Below are positions 30,366 through 40,200 of a stretch of DNA of 64,000 bases, piece after piece. The stretch is from Semisulcospira habei (taxonomy: Eukaryota; Mollusca; Gastropoda; Semisulcospiridae). The stretch lies in assembly GCA_036245525.1 (NCBI GenBank), contig BTPG01000003.1, positions 137,946,082 to 138,010,081 on the forward strand. The letters are read 5' to 3'. The notes under the pieces were generated by a model. That model was not told where the DNA came from, made no database searches, and was given only the letters and a program-made list of their open reading frames with translations. The stretch's first letter is position 1, and each line of letters begins with the position of its first letter. A program made the position numbers and the translations under genes.

Positions 30366-30488
30366 ACGGGAAAGTTGGTCTTGGACATTCGTCTGCATCG
30401 GCAGGTGGCCTCTTTGCTGTTTGAAGCGTACGAGAAATTTATTCCAGAGAGACGAGCCAGCTACTTCATTGTGGAGGGCATGCGGCAG
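30366..30488 (+). CDS. EPG5: EPG5 exon 10
   Basis: Acceptor TTTTTTTTGACAG ends at 30365; donor CAG|GTACAG at 30489. Phase 0 on both sides. It encodes TGKLVLDIRLHRQVASLLFE and AYEKFIPERRASYFIVEGMR; the vertebrate match is LHTEVALLVLEAYQKY and ISESIKQ. Confidence 0.92.
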
Positions 30489-30554
30489 GTACAGCACTCA
30501 ATTCATATTACTTGTATTTTATTACCCCCCATGTGCATGAAACCACATGTACTG

Positions 30555-30645
30555 TTAACTCTTTGGCTGTTGGTAGCGCTTTGGTTGCGATGATTCCTGC
30601 AGGAATCATCACGACAACATGTGCCTTTGACAGCCAAAAGGTTAA
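30555..30645. repeat. Hairpin repeat, family 2 (TTAA to TTAA)
   Basis: TTAACTCTTTGGCTGTTGG, centre GATGATTCCTGCAGGAATCA, right arm ACAGCCAAAAGGTTAA. 91 bp with TTAA at both ends. Confidence 0.85.
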
Positions 30646-30713
30646 ATTACTACCTGTTTGCATGCTGTCCCCACTAACATACAGCTGCTGTCCAATTGTC
30701 CGAGGAATGGTTT

Positions 30714-30923
30714 AAAGCCGTTCTTAATTGGGCGAACCTACCCGTACATTTGTTCGCCAACTCTTACGATCTAGAGTTTGCGAACTCCGGCGAACCAGGT
30801 TGGTTCTTAATTGGATGATCCAAAGATATGGCGAACTAGTTCGAAGTAGTTCATGAACCTTGGCAAACCATAGTTCACTGTCGGAAAAAAAAACGCATGA
30901 CGTTGAGCAATCCAAGGCGATCC
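30714..30923. mobile_element. Left part of a TIR element split by DIRS-4
   Basis: Starts AAAGCCGTTCTTAATTGGGC-GAACC. Its inverted partner ends the right part at 36556. An internal copy of GTTCTTAATTGGATGATCC lies at about 30803. No coding capacity, so probably a non-autonomous DNA transposon of about 520 bp before the DIRS-4 insertion. Confidence 0.7.
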
Positions 30924-31408
30924 TTGTTTCCTCAAAAACATTACCGATGACATTACTTTATGGAAGTGTCTACTACTTACTCAATTTTAGCCTAAGAACC
31001 CATTGTGTTCCTACACAACCCGGGAGGCACTCGGAGAACCCCAAGTGGGGCCGAGAGTAGCCTCCCGTCTCTGCCCATCCGGTTCCGAGTCACGTGGTGG
31101 GCCAACCAGTCGTTCTACTTAGTTCACGCTGTGCAGACGTGTTTCAGCCTAGCCTACGGACCCTGACTGTGTATGGTGCCACCAGTTTAGACCCAGTCGT
31201 CTGGCCTTGTCGTTGCTTCGGACCTTGTGCTTCGTCTTCGACGCTGCTGTTTTGCGTTCAGGGAGGGCTTGTTTCCTGTGCTGCCAGTGCTTCCCTTTTC
31301 GGTGCCTTCCGGGTTCGCGTGGACTCCACGGCGCTGACTCTGCTGGGACGTCCCCCCGCCGTCGCGCGCTGAAGGGTTATGGAGGTTCCTCTCCGCTTCG
31401 TCTGAGAG

Positions 31409-31586
31409 GTAAGGTAGTGGTACCAGCCCTCAGCTGGCACCCGGGCCGGGCGCCAGCTTTGATCAGAGGCACTTCATTTCGCTCGTACTTTCGTTGTACC
31501 TTTTTCACGTCGGACGCTCGACTTAGCTTGGCAGGGCCCCGCGTTGCCCTCGCCTGGTCGCCTTTCATGTCTGATATGTGTTGCAG
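31409..31586 (+). other. Intron-like interval in DIRS-4 5' region
   Basis: Donor GAGAG|GTAAGGTAGTGG at 31409 and acceptor GATATGTGTTGCAG ending at 31586. The ATG at 31379 upstream (GGTTATGGAGGTTCCTC) aligns with the ATG exon of DIRS-5, although here a TGA follows after eight codons. The interval also shows GCGCCAGC and CCTCAGCTGGC-type sequence shared with DIRS-5. Confidence 0.55.
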
Positions 31587-32625
31587 CTGCCAGGTGTGTA
31601 CCTGGCCCACAGACACTCACAAGGTCTGTCTCCCCTGCGCTGGCTGCGCATCCGACCACACCTGCGATGTCTGCTCCGCCTGGCCTGAGCAACGTTGGTC
31701 GCAGTTATGGAGTTTTACAGGCGTGAGCACACACCCCGATGAGTGATCGAGCATCCATCATGGCGCCCCCCTCCGTGCCCAGAGCAGTGACCACACGCGT
31801 CCACACCGACCTTGTGGACTGGACGACACGCCGGACACGTGAGCCCAGCTCTTCTATCAGGACTGAAGCCACCGTGACTCCCGCCAGGACAAAGCCCGCT
31901 GACTCTTACGGGGAGTCATATAGCTGGCAGAGCGCCCGCCTCACTGAGACCGGTCTGCAGAGACGCGCCTCGCGCCGTCAATTGTGCACTGGCAGCCCTG
32001 ACTTGTCTCTCCTCGGAAAGCTTGCTGACTTTTACGGGGAGTCATACAGCCGGCAGAGAGCCCGCCTCACTGAGGCCGGCCAGTAGAGACCTGTGTCCAC
32101 TCATCCGTGGCCTACTGGCAGACCTGTACCCTCACTCTCCGCCAGCAGCTCCAGACACTCCCGCTCTTCCGGGAACTAGCTTGGGAAGGACTGCGATGCG
32201 CGACCTTCCAGCAGACGCAGCCCTCGCCCCTCCGTGTCCTCGTCGCTCTCGACCAAGTCTCGCGCATCGGTTCTGTGGCCAGATTCACGTTCGTCTCGTT
32301 ACTACTCGCCTCGCCCGCTGTGTCACCTGTCGCCCTCGCCACGTCGGCGCTTGAGTAGGAGCTCGCCTGACCGGGATCGTCGACCCCGCTCCCGTCCTCG
32401 CAGTCGCTCCCCCCTCTCCAGATGCCAGCCTCGCTCCGCCCGCCCTTCGTCGCCCCGTCTTCGACAGCGGAGACCCCCTCGGTCTCAGCGCTTTCCCGCT
32501 GCCCCTCAGCCCGACGCGATGGAGCTGTCGTGTCCTCCGTTCCCCGTCTTCCTCGCCGGTTTTCTTCCCCGCTGGATGATGACAAGGCCTTGAGCCTTCT
32601 GCCTGAGGACTCAAGTCTCTGACCT
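31587..32625 (+). pseudogene. DIRS-4 first protein (Cys-rich and Arg/Ser-rich), broken
   Basis: Reads CQVCTWPTDTHKVCLPCAGC then ASDHTCDVCSAWPEQRWSQL, a Cys/His-rich module followed by W-x-x-LW, before losing frame near 31740. An Arg/Ser-rich stretch (SPSPRRRLSRSSPDRDRRPR) follows at 32310-32480. A (C)n run at 32785-32812 separates this from the capsid-like frame. Confidence 0.7.
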
Positions 32626-32831
32626 CCTCGGCGGCCTTAGCTGCTCCCCCTCACCCCGCTCGCCGTCGCTCGATGATCCCACTTCCCCTAGGATTCCCTC
32701 GTATTCGTGTGCGGAGACTCTCCTCGCTCTGGATGAGGCATCACGTCTGATCGCGACTGCTCTCCCTGCTGAGGCCTGCCCCCTGTTCCCTCCCCCCCCC
32801 CCCCCCCCCTGTTCCCCCCTCCCTCCCCCTT

Positions 32832-34821
32832 ATGAGGAAGTTTTCCGCTTTCGTTGACGTGGGATGGCAGGTCAAGAGGTTCAAGTCGCTTCCACAGCCC
32901 CCCGGTTTTAGGGATCTTAGGGACGCCTTTTCCGCCCAGCTCCAACAGTCCAGTTCCCGGTACTACGACTTCTTCTCTGACCGTCGCTGGCCGGCTGGAC
33001 TCGACATTGCCTTTCGCCAGGACTGGTATGCAGGCCATTCCCAGTGTTTCGCCTGCCCCCTTCCCGCCTTGGACCCTCTGGTGCTAGTGCAGGCTGGCGG
33101 CGCCGCGCTGGTGAAACGCGCCCTCCCACGCGGCTTGGACAAGACTGCGTCGCTCGTCCGGAACACTCTGGCTTGCTCGGGTTTCCTAGAGCTTCTCACC
33201 CAAGCTTTCATCCGCCGCATCGAGGACGCCTGGCACCCGTCATTTTCACTCCTCCTAGGAGACCTTCTCGCCCTTGCGGAAGTGGCCAACTGGGCGGCGT
33301 ATCATTCAGCGGTCATCGCCATGGCTGCCGCTGCAAATTGTGATCTGATGCGTCGGGATGCCGTGCTTCTAGCAGGTTGGCCTCTCCCCACTTTCAAGCA
33401 GCCCGCAAGGCCCTGGGTCGCGCCCTGCGGACCTCCAGACCCTCCTCGTCTTTCGCCCCCGCTCCTCTGCGGGCGCCCCGTCGGGGCCCCGCCTTCGGCC
33501 GCTCCAGACCCGTTAGGACCTTTGCCCCCGCCTGGCCCCGACCTGCCTGCCGCCCGGGGCGTGGGCGGGCCGCCTGACTTCTCTCCTCTTCTGCCCCCGC
33601 CGACCACTCCGGGGTCACCAGTTGGCGGGAGGCTTGCCCTATGCAGCGAGACTTGGCACTCGCTGATTCCAGACGAGCCCAGGATCCTCGATACCGTCGC
33701 CGAGGGCCTTCGGATCACCTTTTGCTTGCCGCCGCTGCTGCGGTGCTCCCCACTGTGGACCGAGATTCCGTCCGACGAGCTCAAGGCCGGCACCCTACGC
33801 GGAGAGGTCGCCTCGCTTCTTCAGAAGGCCGCCACAGAGGTGTTGCGCCCCGACTCCCCAGCCTTCTACAGCCACCTCTTCGTAGTACCCAAGCCAGGTG
33901 GCAAGTGGTGGCCGGTCATCGATCTCTCGGCGCTGAACGTGTTTATTGCTGCCCTGTCCTTCCCCATGGAAACCGCCAGGGCCCTCAGGGCCGCCGTACA
34001 GCCCATGGACTTTGCTGTCAGTCTGGACCTGTCCGATGCATATCTCCACATCCCCATGCACCCCTGCATCCAGGAGATACCTCCGCTTCGCCTTCAACCA
34101 GATCTACCAGTTTCAGGCCCTCCCGTTTGGTCTCAACCTCAGCCCTTGGATTTTCACCCACTTCATGGACGGCGTAGTGGCCAAGGCCAGACAGTCGTCT
34201 TCGAGTCCGTCCTCGAATTACCTAGAGGACCTCCTCCTGAGGAACCAGTCGGGGGCCGACCTTGTGACGGACAGGGATGCGCTACTTCGGCTGTTATCGC
34301 GGTTGGGCTTCCTGGTCAACGCGGGCAAGTCGGACCTCACTCGGTCACGCCGGTTTGTCCACCTCGGCATGGAATTTGCAACCTACCTCAACAGGGTGCG
34401 TTTGCCGGAGCCTCAGATCCAGAAGATAGCCACCCTACCTGGCCAGATAGCCCAGGAGGAAGCAGCCCCCACCAGAGTTTGGCTTCAGCTTCTTGGCTTG
34501 ATGAATGCAGCGCCGCTACTGCTGCACCTCCTGCTCCATTCGTGTCCGACCTCCGGTGACATAGCTGCCCCGGTGCCCGTGACTCAGATGCTTCGTCCAC
34601 ATCTGCGGCGTTTGACAGACACTTCGTGGCTTGCTTCGGGAGTCCCCCTTGCCTCTCCGCCCCCTCAGCTCTCCCTTTGCATCGATGCAAGTGTCTCCGG
34701 GTGGGGTGCTCACCTGCTACCGTGGTTCCTCACGATGTCCGGCCCCTGGCCTCCGGAGCTGGCGGACAGACACATCAACTGGTTGGAGCTGCAAGCGGTC
34801 TGGCAAGCTCTTATCGTGTAG
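32832..34821 (+). pseudogene. DIRS-4 capsid-like domain plus reverse transcriptase, frameshifted
   Basis: An open frame 32832-34559 reads MRKFSAFVDVGWQVKRFKSL, DWYAGHSQCFACPLP, KTASLVRNTLACSGFLELL and then, in the same frame, RT sequence (SPAFYSHLFVVPKPGGKWWP, FAVSLDLSDAYLHIPMHP). A one-base change near 34070-34085 moves the rest of RT to the frame 33946-34821 (YQFQALPFGLNLSPW, NYLEDLLLRNQ). The active-site box is YLED rather than YLDD. A TAG at 34819 cuts RNase H where DIRS-5 has TGG. Confidence 0.85.
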
Positions 34822-35486
34822 GAAGCTCACCTCCGTCACCAGGAACTATTCTTCCTTTCGGACAATGCTACGGTGGTTTCCTACATTCAGAAGCAGGGCG
34901 GTACGCGCTCCCCCGACTCCTCTACTGACTGATGCGCTGGTGCGAGGACCGCAGCATATCCCTCCGAGCTCGACACATTCCGGGCCACCTGAACGTTTTG
35001 GCCGTCTCCCTCTCTCGGCACAGCCAGTTGCTACACACGGAATGGACGCTACGCCAGGACATCTTTCAGATGATCTGCACTCACTGGGAGACGCCTAAGA
35101 TCGACCTGTTCGCCACGAGGTGGAATCACCAGCTTCCCCTCTTCGTCTCCCTGATTCCAGACCCCCTTGCCTGGGCAGTCGACACGCTCTCCATTCCATG
35201 GGATGGGCTTATCGTGTACGCTTACTCCCCGACGGTTCTCGTCCCCAAAGTTCTCCTCAAGCTTCGAGGATGCAATGCGGTCATCTTGCTGGTTGCCCCG
35301 TTCTCCTGGAACCGGTCTTGGACCACCGACCTGCTAAGCCTCGCCACGGGCCGCCCCCTGCTGCTGCCTACCCTGAGCACGATGCTCAAGCAACACCGCC
35401 AGCTGCTGTTCCACCCATGCCCGGAGTGGCTCCTCCTTCATGCCTGGAGATTGTGCGGCAAGCCCTCACCGCTAGAGGCTTCTTGA
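34822..35486 (+). pseudogene. DIRS-4 RNase H C-terminal part and linker
   Basis: After the stop, the frame continues LFFLSDNATVVSYIQKQGGT, stops again at 34930, and resumes LRARHIPGHLNVLAVSLSRH (the expected Asp is Val here: LAVSLSR instead of LADSLSR). PKIDLFATRWNHQLPLFVSL and WLLLHAWRLCGKPSPLEA follow as in DIRS-5. Confidence 0.8.
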
Positions 35487-36060
35487 GTGCAGCAGTGGAA
35501 GCGATCGCTACAGTCCACAGACCCTCTACCAGGCGCGTCTACGAGGGAAAGTGGCAAGTACTGTGGTCCTGATGCACTGACAGCACCTCTCCCCCACCGA
35601 ACTGACGAATCCCCAGCTCGCTGACTTCTTCCTCTGGCTCTTCGGAGACCAAGGTTTGGCCCCCATCACGATCAGGGGTTACCTATCCATGATTGCAGAC
35701 ACTTAACACCACCTCGGCCGCCCGGACCCTGGCGCATGCAAAGACCTTGCCGACTTTATGACTCCCAGACGATATCTTCCTGGCTATGCTGGGTCATACG
35801 GTCCGCCTACCAGGACCTCTCCCTGGAGGGAGCGAAGAGGCTTAAGATACGCGCACACGAGGTACGAGCCATGGCCATGAGCATCGCATTCGACCGGAAC
35901 TGCGCTGTCAAAGACATTGTGGCTGCAGTGGGCTGGCGGGCAGAATCGACCTTCGCCCGCTTCTACCCCCGGGATCTGGCAGGCCAGCGAGACAACCTCG
36001 CACTGGTGGGGGACATCACCGCAGTGCAACACTCCCTCCCAGCGCCACAGGCGCCGTAGA
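35487..36060 (+). pseudogene. DIRS-4 tyrosine recombinase, internally deleted
   Basis: The N-terminal piece STRRVYEGKWQVLWS and LADFFLWLFGDQGLAPITIR is followed by a jump at about 35755 straight to WVIRSAYQDLSLEG. The region with the first catalytic Arg, seen in DIRS-1 and DIRS-3, is missing. The box RAHEVRAMAMSIAFDRN (35852-35900) and STFARFYPRDL (Tyr at about 35964) remain. Confidence 0.8.
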
Positions 36061-36177
36061 TATGCACTTAGCTAAAATTGTCGGGAGTTTGCGGCAGGGA
36101 GGATGTCTCCGACTATAGCCTTGTGCAGGGGTGTTTTTGGCGCGGCACCCTCCTCCTCCTCGCAATTCTTGCATAAA

Positions 36178-36243
36178 GTAATGTCATCGGTAATGTTTTT
36201 GAGGAAACAAATTAATTTTTCTCTAAAATGTATTTTTTCGAAC
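36178..36243 (+). repeat. DIRS-4 internal complementary region, truncated
   Basis: AGTAATGTCATCGGTAATGT and TTTTGAGGAAACAAATTAAT, then TTTTTCTCTAAAATGTATTT. The following TACTTACCGATGACATTACT and the right terminal repeat are absent. Confidence 0.8.
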
Positions 36244-36556
36244 AAGAACTATTTTATTGATTTGTGGGGGGCGCAATGCTGTTTGTGGGATCACTCCTGC
36301 AAGGAGCAGAAAAACAAAAATCTTCCATATCACGAAGCGGCATTGCGGCAGCCATTTTGAACACCTTCGCAGACCTACTTACGCCAAACCAAGCACTTCA
36401 ATTAAGAAAGACAACCATGGCGAACCTAGTTTGCTCAAGTTCGCCTAGGTTTATTCAGGTTCGTTCAACCTCAATTAAGAAACAAACCAACAGATCGTCG
36501 ATCTTCTCCAATCTAGGTTTGCCGATCAAAGGTTCGTCCAATTAAGAACGGGCTTT
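36244..36556. mobile_element. Right part of the TIR element split by DIRS-4
   Basis: Ends GGTTCGTCCAATTAAGAACG-GGCTTT at 36556, the inverse of the left end at 30714. Contains further inverted subterminal copies (CAATTAAGAAAGACAACC near 36400, TCAATTAAGAAACAAACC near 36472) and several AGTTCGCC/GGTTCG repeats. Confidence 0.7.
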
Positions 36557-36584
36557 ACACAACTTTGTCCTAGACGTGAAACTG

Positions 36585-36678
36585 TTAACCCTTTGGCTGT
36601 CAGTGGCAGCTTTTTGTTGAGGTGATTCCCTGCAGCAATCACCTTGACAAAAATCCTCCACCAACAGCCAAAGGGTTG
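36585..36678. repeat. Hairpin repeat, family 2
   Basis: TTAACCCTTTGGCTGTCAG at the left, GAGGTGATTCCCTGCAGCAA at the centre, ACAGCCAAAGGGTTGA at the right. 94 bp. Confidence 0.8.
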
Positions 36679-36859
36679 ACTAGTAGAGTTGCACAGTAAT
36701 ATTGAAAAAAACTGGAATGGCATTGCACTGGTACGTAATACTGGTATGGGTGCCTTGTACCGCTAAACTGTCATATCAATAAAAAACTAAAAAAAAGGTA
36801 GAGAAGAAAGTGGCTGATCAAGGGCTGGAAGCACCTAGTGTGAGCTGTTTTCTAAAGTG

Positions 36860-36947
36860 TCCATGATAATTCAAGGGTAGTGCCAGATTAGCTTGGTGCC
36901 TTAAGGCGCCAAGCTAATCTGGCACTACCCTTGAATTATCATGGTGC
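36860..36947. repeat. Hairpin repeat, family 1 core only
   Basis: A nearly perfect palindrome: CCATGATAATTCAAGGGTAG, GATTAGCTTGGTGCC, a 4-base TTAA centre, and the complement to ATTATCATGG. The usual outer flanks are absent. Confidence 0.85.
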
Positions 36948-37080
36948 TTTTGTTCAGCTTAGCACGTCACGTTTCCATATGGTCTGGTAAGTATCAATCG
37001 CAGTGAACAGATCAACCACTAAGTTCATTGTTGGCAACTGATTGGCATGGCATCCTACTCATGTGTGTGTGATTGTACAC

Positions 37081-37292
<212 letters not shown>

Positions 37293-37295
37293 TGA

Positions 37296-40200
37296 GGAGA
37301 CAAATGAAACTTTATTTATTTCTCAACGGAAGAAGCAGTTAGCACATGTCCCATTTTTTACGCTTGCCGTTGCTAATCTATAAAGGTACAACTCTGCTAA
37401 AGGTTCAAGGATACTAACATACAAATGCACATAATATAACAAGTCATTCAAAATAGACGGATAAGGCAAAATGGAGGGCACCGGTTATAATCGTTAACAA
37501 TGTGAACGGAAGAAAGATATTCTTTAAAATTCCTTCCTTCACTGAAATCACACGTGTGCGCTGCACGCACACACGGATGCACGCATGCACGCACGCACAC
37601 ACGCACGTACACACACATACACGTGCACAGAGGTTAATATCAAGGCTTGAGGCGATGGGGATACCCTAACCAATGAATCGGCTGTTAGATAACAGGTATT
37701 TGAAGAGGCTTTCCTTGAAAGGGGGAGTGAACCAGTGTGTGTTATGTGCGCAGTCAGTTTATTCCAAAACCAGGCACCAGAGAAAGAGAGGGTGGTTTTA
37801 AACAAATCTATCCTCGGGTGTGGTGTGATGAAGTTATCCCTTCGTGTTGAATAGCCTGAAACTGTGAAGAGTTCAGACAAGTTTTTTGGGTGGATTTCAT
37901 TCCAAATTTTATACATGGCTACCCCTTTGTTAAAGAAATGATGTCTGTCTTCTTTCTTCTTCTTCTCGAACGCCGTCACACTTGGAGTTTGGCTCTCAAA
38001 ATGAAATCTGTGGTCTTCTGTAGTGCCTCCACAGGCCCGTACAGTTTCTCTTGTAGAGTGGCGGGCTTCGGCCATATCTCCTCCCTCAGCGGCTGGTGGT
38101 TCCCACAGTCCTGGAGGATGTGCTCTGCGGTCTGCTCTGCTTCTCCACAAGGGTACAGGGGAGATGGCACGAGGTGGAAGCGTCTGTGCAGGTGGAAATT
38201 GAGTCGGTTGTGCCCGGTCCTCAGACGAAAGATGGTCACCTGCTCTTGTCTGGACAGCTGATGGTAACTGTCTAGGGGCCGTTGTGGTGGTCTGTACACA
38301 GACTTAATGATGGTCTTCATCTCTGTGAAGCTGACTCCATTTTCATCTTGTTCTTTCTCTGCGCCCACTTTTGCCATTCTGTCAGCTTCTTCATTGCCGT
38401 AGATGCCAGAGTGTGAAGGGATCCACTGCAGCACCAGTCTGGTGCACTTGATGTTTTGCAGTGCCTCTTGTAGACGTGGCAGTTTGCTTGCTGTTGCTGC
38501 CTCAAGGACAGACATGGCATCAGTAAGGAAGACAATCTGGGCATCAGGGTCTCCAGTGCCACTAAGGGTGTTAGCTGCGCGGACTAGGGCTTCCACCTCA
38601 GCTCTGTAATTTGTGCAGTGAAGGCCTGTTGGTATTGCCTCTGCCTGCCATTTTCCGTTTGGGTACTGAATGTACACCCCAGCCCCTCCATCCTGAACTG
38701 CATCTGTGGCTGATCCATCGGTGTATGCCCGTATCCATGCTTCCTGGGGATACTTTTCTTCGAGCATGGCCAGTGTCAGGGCTTTCTTGCTCACAGTGCT
38801 GTGCTCATCTCTGGTGGTGATGTAGGGTACCGTGGAAGAGATGGTGATGTTTTCTGGCTTACTTTCCCAAGGTGGAAGGTCGCTAGCAGGATTCAGAGCC
38901 TCTACCTGCGCAGGCAGCTTTGCCTGGTGTTTTCTCTGCAGTGCTCTCGTCTCCTTCACAAAGCTTGATCTTTTCAGTCTCCCTGAGGTTGGTTGTTTCA
39001 TCCTAGCGTTCATAGGATGGTCTTTGGAAGACTTGACCTTTGTGGACTGTATCAAGGCTTTGCAATCTCTTCTCATGCGCAGGGGTGGGATGCCTGTTGT
39101 CTCTTCCATCTTTTCAATTGGTGTGGATCTCATTGTGCCGGTGATGATACGCAGTGCCTGGTTCTGAACTCTGTCAATGGTCTGCTGGTGTGACTGGGCT
39201 GCCGTCAACCATGCATTAGATCCGTACTCAAGGTGTGGTCTCACTGTGCCTTGATATACATTTTTGAGGATCTTTTCATTGGCTCCCCATTGTGTTCCAG
39301 CCAGTTTTCTCATGATGTTCAGCTTTCTTCTAGCTTTCGCTTCTGCATTCCAAATGTGCGGCTTCCACGTCAGCCTCTTGTCAAGGGTGACTCCCAGGTA
39401 TGTCTGTTGGTCTTCATACCGCAGCGGGGTGTTGCCCAGTGTTAGGTTGCCAGCCTTTGCCTTGTTGGAGAGAGAGAAGAGTGTGGCTGATGATTTTTCT
39501 GTGTTGATGGTCACACACCAGTTGTTGGTCCAGTCTGTCAGCCTGTCCAGGGCTAGCTGCATCCTGTATGTAGCAGTTGTTGCATACTCTTCTGTGCACC
39601 AGAGTACCAGGTCGTCTGCGTACAGGGCTGCGTGTACTCCTTTTGGTAGCTCTGGCACAAGGTCGTTGATGAAAAGTATGAACAGTGTCGGTGACAGGAC
39701 TCCCCCCTGTGGCACCCCCTGACGCAACAGCACTTTTTGGCCACAGTACCCATCCACTGTCACACGGGCTCTGCGATTGTGCAGGTATGACTTGGTCCAC
39801 CGGTACATATTCCCTTGGATGCCACTGCGAAGGAGTTTCACAAGGAGACCATCCTTCCACACCTTGTCGAAAGCCTTCTGTAGGTCAATGAAGGCAGCTA
39901 ATGTCACCTTCTGATCTTGAAAGGCATCTTCTATGACCTGTGCAAGGTGTGTTGTCTGGTCTTCTGTACTCTTGTAGCTTCTGAAGCCAGCTTGCTCTGG
40001 CACGATAATGCTCTCAGAGTCCAGGTACCACTGCAGGCGCTTGTTGATGATGCGCTCCATGGTCTTGCACACACAACTTGTCAGGCTGATGGGGCGATAA
40101 CTCAGGGCTTTGGACTTATTCTTCCCTTTCTTCAAAATTGGGATCATCCTGGCTTCCTTCCAGCACTGGGGTACCTGTCCTCCTCTCCAGCTGTGGTTAA

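Larger units (their letters stand above)
30924..36243 (+). mobile_element. DIRS-4: DIRS-type retrotransposon, moderately decayed, right terminal repeat missing
   Basis: 5.3 kb in EPG5 intron 10. Left end TTGTTTCCTCAAAAACATTA; same subfamily as DIRS-0 and DIRS-5 (CTCAATTTTAGCCTAAGAAC). The internal complementary region (36178-36243) is present but breaks off at TATTTTTTCGAA, and the inverted right terminal repeat of ~200 bp is absent. Long open stretches survive in gag and RT; the recombinase is internally deleted. Confidence 0.9.

Noticed and set aside
37548..38150. 200-codon minus-strand frame at the LINE 3' end as a separate gene
   Set aside because: It overlaps the end of the LINE polyprotein in another frame and continues into its untranslated tail.
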